Shown here piece by piece: positions 14,747-15,931 of a stretch of DNA of 15,931 nucleotides. The notes below the pieces were generated by a model, which was given only the letters and a program-made list of their open reading frames with translations, was not told where the DNA came from and made no database searches. How positions within the stretch are numbered: the stretch's first letter is position 1; every line of letters starts with the position of its first letter. The stretch covers positions 1-15,931 of the forward strand of contig JAEZYG010000089.1 in NCBI GenBank assembly GCA_023419175.1. The letters run 5' to 3'. The translations under genes and the position numbers were made by a program. Origin of the DNA: Actinomycetes bacterium. Its GTDB lineage: Bacteria; Actinomycetota; Actinomycetes; Propionibacteriales; Propionibacteriaceae.

Positions 14747-14780
14747 CGTGGCTTGTTCATTTTCCAGACAGGGGAGATAA

Positions 14781-15931
14781 ATGCGAGCTATTGGCTTTGA
14801 CCGTGACAAATACCTCACACTTCAAACCGAACATATTTTGGAACGCCGTCAACAATTCGGCGGCAAACTCTACCTCGAATTCGGCGGCAAACTTTTTGAC
14901 GATATGCACGCCTCACGCGTACTTCCCGGTTTCACACCAGACAATAAGATCGTCATGCTGGAATCTCTCGCAGACGAAGTGGAAATCGTCATCGCCGTCT
15001 CGGCAAAGGATCTAGCTCGCAATAAAATGCGCGCAGATCTCGGCATCACCTACGACCAAGATGTCTTGCGTTTGATCGATGCCTTCCGCTCCTATGGTCT
15101 CTATGTGGGAAGTGTCGTCATCACCCATATCACCGATGACAACAACGCGGCCGCTGAATTCCAACGCAAACTGGAACGTCTCGGAGTGAAGGTCTATCGT
15201 CATTTCCCCATCAAGGGATATCCCCATGATGTCGCCACTATCGTCAGCGATGAAGGATATGGACGCAACGAGTATATCGAGACCTCTCGCAATCTTGTCG
15301 TGGTCACAGCTCCTGGTCCTGGTAGCGGCAAGATGGCGACCTGCCTTTCCCAGCTTTACCACGACTATAAACGCGGCATCTCGTCTGGATATGCAAAATT
15401 TGAAACCTTCCCAATCTGGAATCTTCCCTTAGATCATCCGGTCAATATCGCCTATGAAGCAGCCACCGCCGATCTTGACGATGTCAATATGATCGACCCA
15501 TTCCATCTGGCTGCCTATGGCGAGCAGACGGTCAATTACAACCGCGATATCGAGATCTTCCCTGTCCTTAACCGCCTCTTTGAAGAGATTTTGGGAACCT
15601 CTCCTTATAAATCTCCAACCGATATGGGCGTCAATATGGCTGGACTGAGTATCAGCGACGACGAGGTATGTCGTGAGGCTGGAAGACAAGAAGTCATCCG
15701 CCGCTATTACCAAACTCTCGTCCAAGAACGACGAAACCAGATGGATTCTACGCAATCCGATCGTATCGCCTTGCGTATGTCGCGTATGGGAATTACTACC
15801 GATGACCGTCGTGTCGTCTCTCCTGCTGTTGAACTTGAAAAACAAACAGGTGCTCCAGCCGCCGCTTTGGAATTACCAGATGGACGCATCATCACCGGTA
15901 AAACTTCTGAATTGCTGGGATGCTCATCGGC
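14781..15931 (+). CDS. DUF1846 family protein, C-terminus cut by window edge
   Basis: I translated 383 codons from ATG 14781, preceded by GGGGAG six bases upstream. The beginning, MRAIGFDRDKYLTLQTEHIL, and the tandem FGGKLYLEFGGKLFDD with HASRVLPGF are hallmarks of DUF1846, a conserved cytoplasmic family of about 490-500 residues without a firmly assigned reaction. A glycine-rich loop, VVVTAPGPGSGKMATCLSQL (about residues 174-193), looks like a nucleotide-binding loop. About 110 residues are missing beyond the window. By eye it uses more C-ending codons (ATC, GTC, GGC, CGC) than the neighbouring genes, which fits high expression. Confidence 0.93.
   Translation, partial: MRAIGFDRDKYLTLQTEHILERRQQFGGKLYLEFGGKLFDDMHASRVLPGFTPDNKIVMLESLADEVEIVIAVSAKDLARNKMRADLGITYDQDVLRLIDAFRSYGLYVGSVVITHITDDNNAAAEFQRKLERLGVKVYRHFPIKGYPHDVATIVSDEGYGRNEYIETSRNLVVVTAPGPGSGKMATCLSQLYHDYKRGISSGYAKFETFPIWNLPLDHPVNIAYEAATADLDDVNMIDPFHLAAYGEQTVNYNRDIEIFPVLNRLFEEILGTSPYKSPTDMGVNMAGLSISDDEVCREAGRQEVIRRYYQTLVQERRNQMDSTQSDRIALRMSRMGITTDDRRVVSPAVELEKQTGAPAAALELPDGRIITGKTSELLGCSS
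14854..14893 (+). repeat. Short in-frame direct repeat in the DUF1846 gene
   Basis: AATTCGGCGGCAAACT occurs at 14854-14869 and again at 14878-14893, a 24-bp period that encodes the doubled FGGKL motif. The protein motif is normal for the family, so this is coding constraint and not a recent duplication. Confidence 0.7.

Larger units (their letters stand above)
14417..14780. other. Divergent control region between trmO and the DUF1846 gene
   Basis: A 364-bp gap without a credible gene. On the plus strand a perfect TTGACA (14474-14479) with TAGTTT 17 bases later is one promoter candidate, and GCGACA (14717-14722) with TATGAT (14741-14746) is a second, closer one. Between them are several inverted repeats, detailed separately. 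On the minus strand TAATAT at about 14436-14441 could be the trmO -10 box. The middle is pyrimidine-rich on the plus strand. Confidence 0.55.

Noticed and set aside
14854..14893. Tandem 16-bp repeat as evidence of slippage or recent duplication
   Set aside because: The doubled FGGKL motif is a normal conserved feature of DUF1846 proteins.

Overview
The window reads as chromosomal DNA of an actinobacterium with G+C near 50% by eye. The evidence is the gene set: a class II (B12-dependent) ribonucleotide reductase with NrdR, a CeoB/CeoC pair of TrkA-type potassium regulators, a PAC2-family protein, a DUF1846 protein, a PP2C phosphatase and a NarL-type two-component pair. A moderate-GC member of the Actinomycetaceae is a guess, not a demonstration. 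I see no phage, transposon, CRISPR, tRNA or rRNA. This is mostly core-genome content with a few odd local features.

Left part (1-4825): nrdR and nrdJ lie on the minus strand as a likely operon. Upstream of nrdR sits a perfect palindromic NrdR box, with a second degenerate box exactly 31 bp away, so the repressor probably controls its own operon. Facing away on the plus strand is an RDD-family membrane protein with a long Ser/His/Tyr-rich N-terminal tail. It ends at a strong bidirectional terminator shared with the convergent block to its right.

Block 4833-6496 (minus): ceoB, ceoC and a small GNAT-type acetyltransferase are tightly packed. A roughly 670-bp AT-rich gap (6497-7170) follows. It holds two minus-strand terminator-like hairpins, a structured segment that could be a small RNA, and the upstream region of ceoB.

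Block 7171-9864 (minus): a PAC2-family protein, a rhomboid-like membrane protein and a PP2C phosphatase form an apparent operon. The rhomboid keeps its serine motif but has lost both histidines that active rhomboids use, so it is probably a pseudoprotease. This operon is the best candidate in the window for an undescribed functional unit.

Block 10013-13721: a soluble histidine kinase without a membrane sensor and its LuxR-type regulator (minus) are divergent from an ABC ATPase and a ten-helix FtsX-type permease (plus). A nearly perfect 18-bp palindrome lies in the shared 108-bp control region. The arrangement suggests a regulated export or stress-response module.

Right part (13718-15931): trmO (tRNA t6A37 methyltransferase, minus) overlaps the permease stop codon. 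A 364-bp gap then leads to the first 383 codons of a DUF1846 gene on the plus strand, cut by the window edge. Its upstream region carries mutually exclusive hairpins that could act as an attenuator.
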